From: an uncultured Roseburia sp.
GTDB lineage: Bacteria; Bacillota; Clostridia; Lachnospirales; Lachnospiraceae
Reading direction: 5' to 3'
DNA: 5,116 nucleotides
Assembly (NCBI GenBank): GCA_947384095.1
Contig: CANDFU010000167.1
Coordinates: 1 to 5,116, forward strand
A program made the translations under genes and the position numbers. Below, piece by piece: positions 5,098 through 5,116 of this stretch. The first letter of the stretch is position 1; each line of letters begins with the position of its first letter. The notes below the pieces were generated by a model, which did not search any database, was not told the origin of the DNA, and was given only the letters and a program-made list of their open reading frames with translations.

Positions 5098-5116
5098 AAA
5101 AAGCCCTCCGGGGAGG
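5098..5116 (-). terminator. Probable terminator of a leftward gene beyond the right edge (cut)
   Basis: On the minus strand the visible part reads CCTCC-CC-GGAGG followed by GC and TTTTT. The outer stem pairs would lie past base 5116 (GC is expected next if the stem continues). This implies a gene on the - strand to the right, convergent with pckA. Confidence 0.55.

Noticed and set aside
4873..5116. CRISPR array or insertion-sequence end
   Set aside because: The repeats are palindromic and mutually different, not regularly spaced direct repeats. No transposase fragment or target-site duplication is visible.

Overview
The window looks like chromosomal DNA from a low-to-mid GC Clostridia-type Firmicute, most likely a Lachnospiraceae relative. 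This is inferred from the strong AGGAGG ribosome binding sites, the consensus-like sigma-A promoters and the style of the three proteins. No rRNA or other taxonomic marker is present, so the placement is tentative. No mobile element, CRISPR array or tRNA was seen.

Layout, left to right. (1) Positions 1-1317, + strand: the 3' part of a membrane-bound sensor histidine kinase whose start lies outside the window. It is followed at once by a GC-rich repeat (copy A, about 1329-1406) that contains its terminator. (2) Positions 1450-2814, - strand: a complete Si-type citrate synthase, convergent with the kinase. (3) Positions 2815-3103: a 289-bp divergent control region. Facing left it carries the citrate synthase promoter, a set of TTGTG/CACAA half-sites over its -35, and a 5' leader hairpin. 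Facing right it carries a TTGACA/TATAGT promoter for the next gene. (4) Positions 3104-4813, + strand: a complete, divergent ATP-type phosphoenolpyruvate carboxykinase. (5) Positions 4814-5116: 303 bp with no gene, densely packed with structure: an intrinsic terminator, a 50-bp perfect palindrome without spacer, a second copy (B) of the GC-rich repeat with its own terminator, a 12-bp-arm inverted repeat, and at the right edge part of a terminator facing left.

How the genes relate. Citrate synthase and PEP carboxykinase both act on oxaloacetate: one condenses it with acetyl-CoA towards citrate and glutamate, the other interconverts it with PEP. Their back-to-back arrangement over one short control region suggests coordinated control of the oxaloacetate branch point. 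The kinase is probably part of a two-component operon extending to the left, with no evident functional link to the metabolic pair.

The genes themselves are mostly ordinary. The parts most worth a second look are the non-coding ones: the repeat shared by two gene ends, the 50-bp palindrome, the inverted repeat at 5039-5096, and the operator and leader structures in the divergent region. I see no clear evidence of a new multi-gene system.
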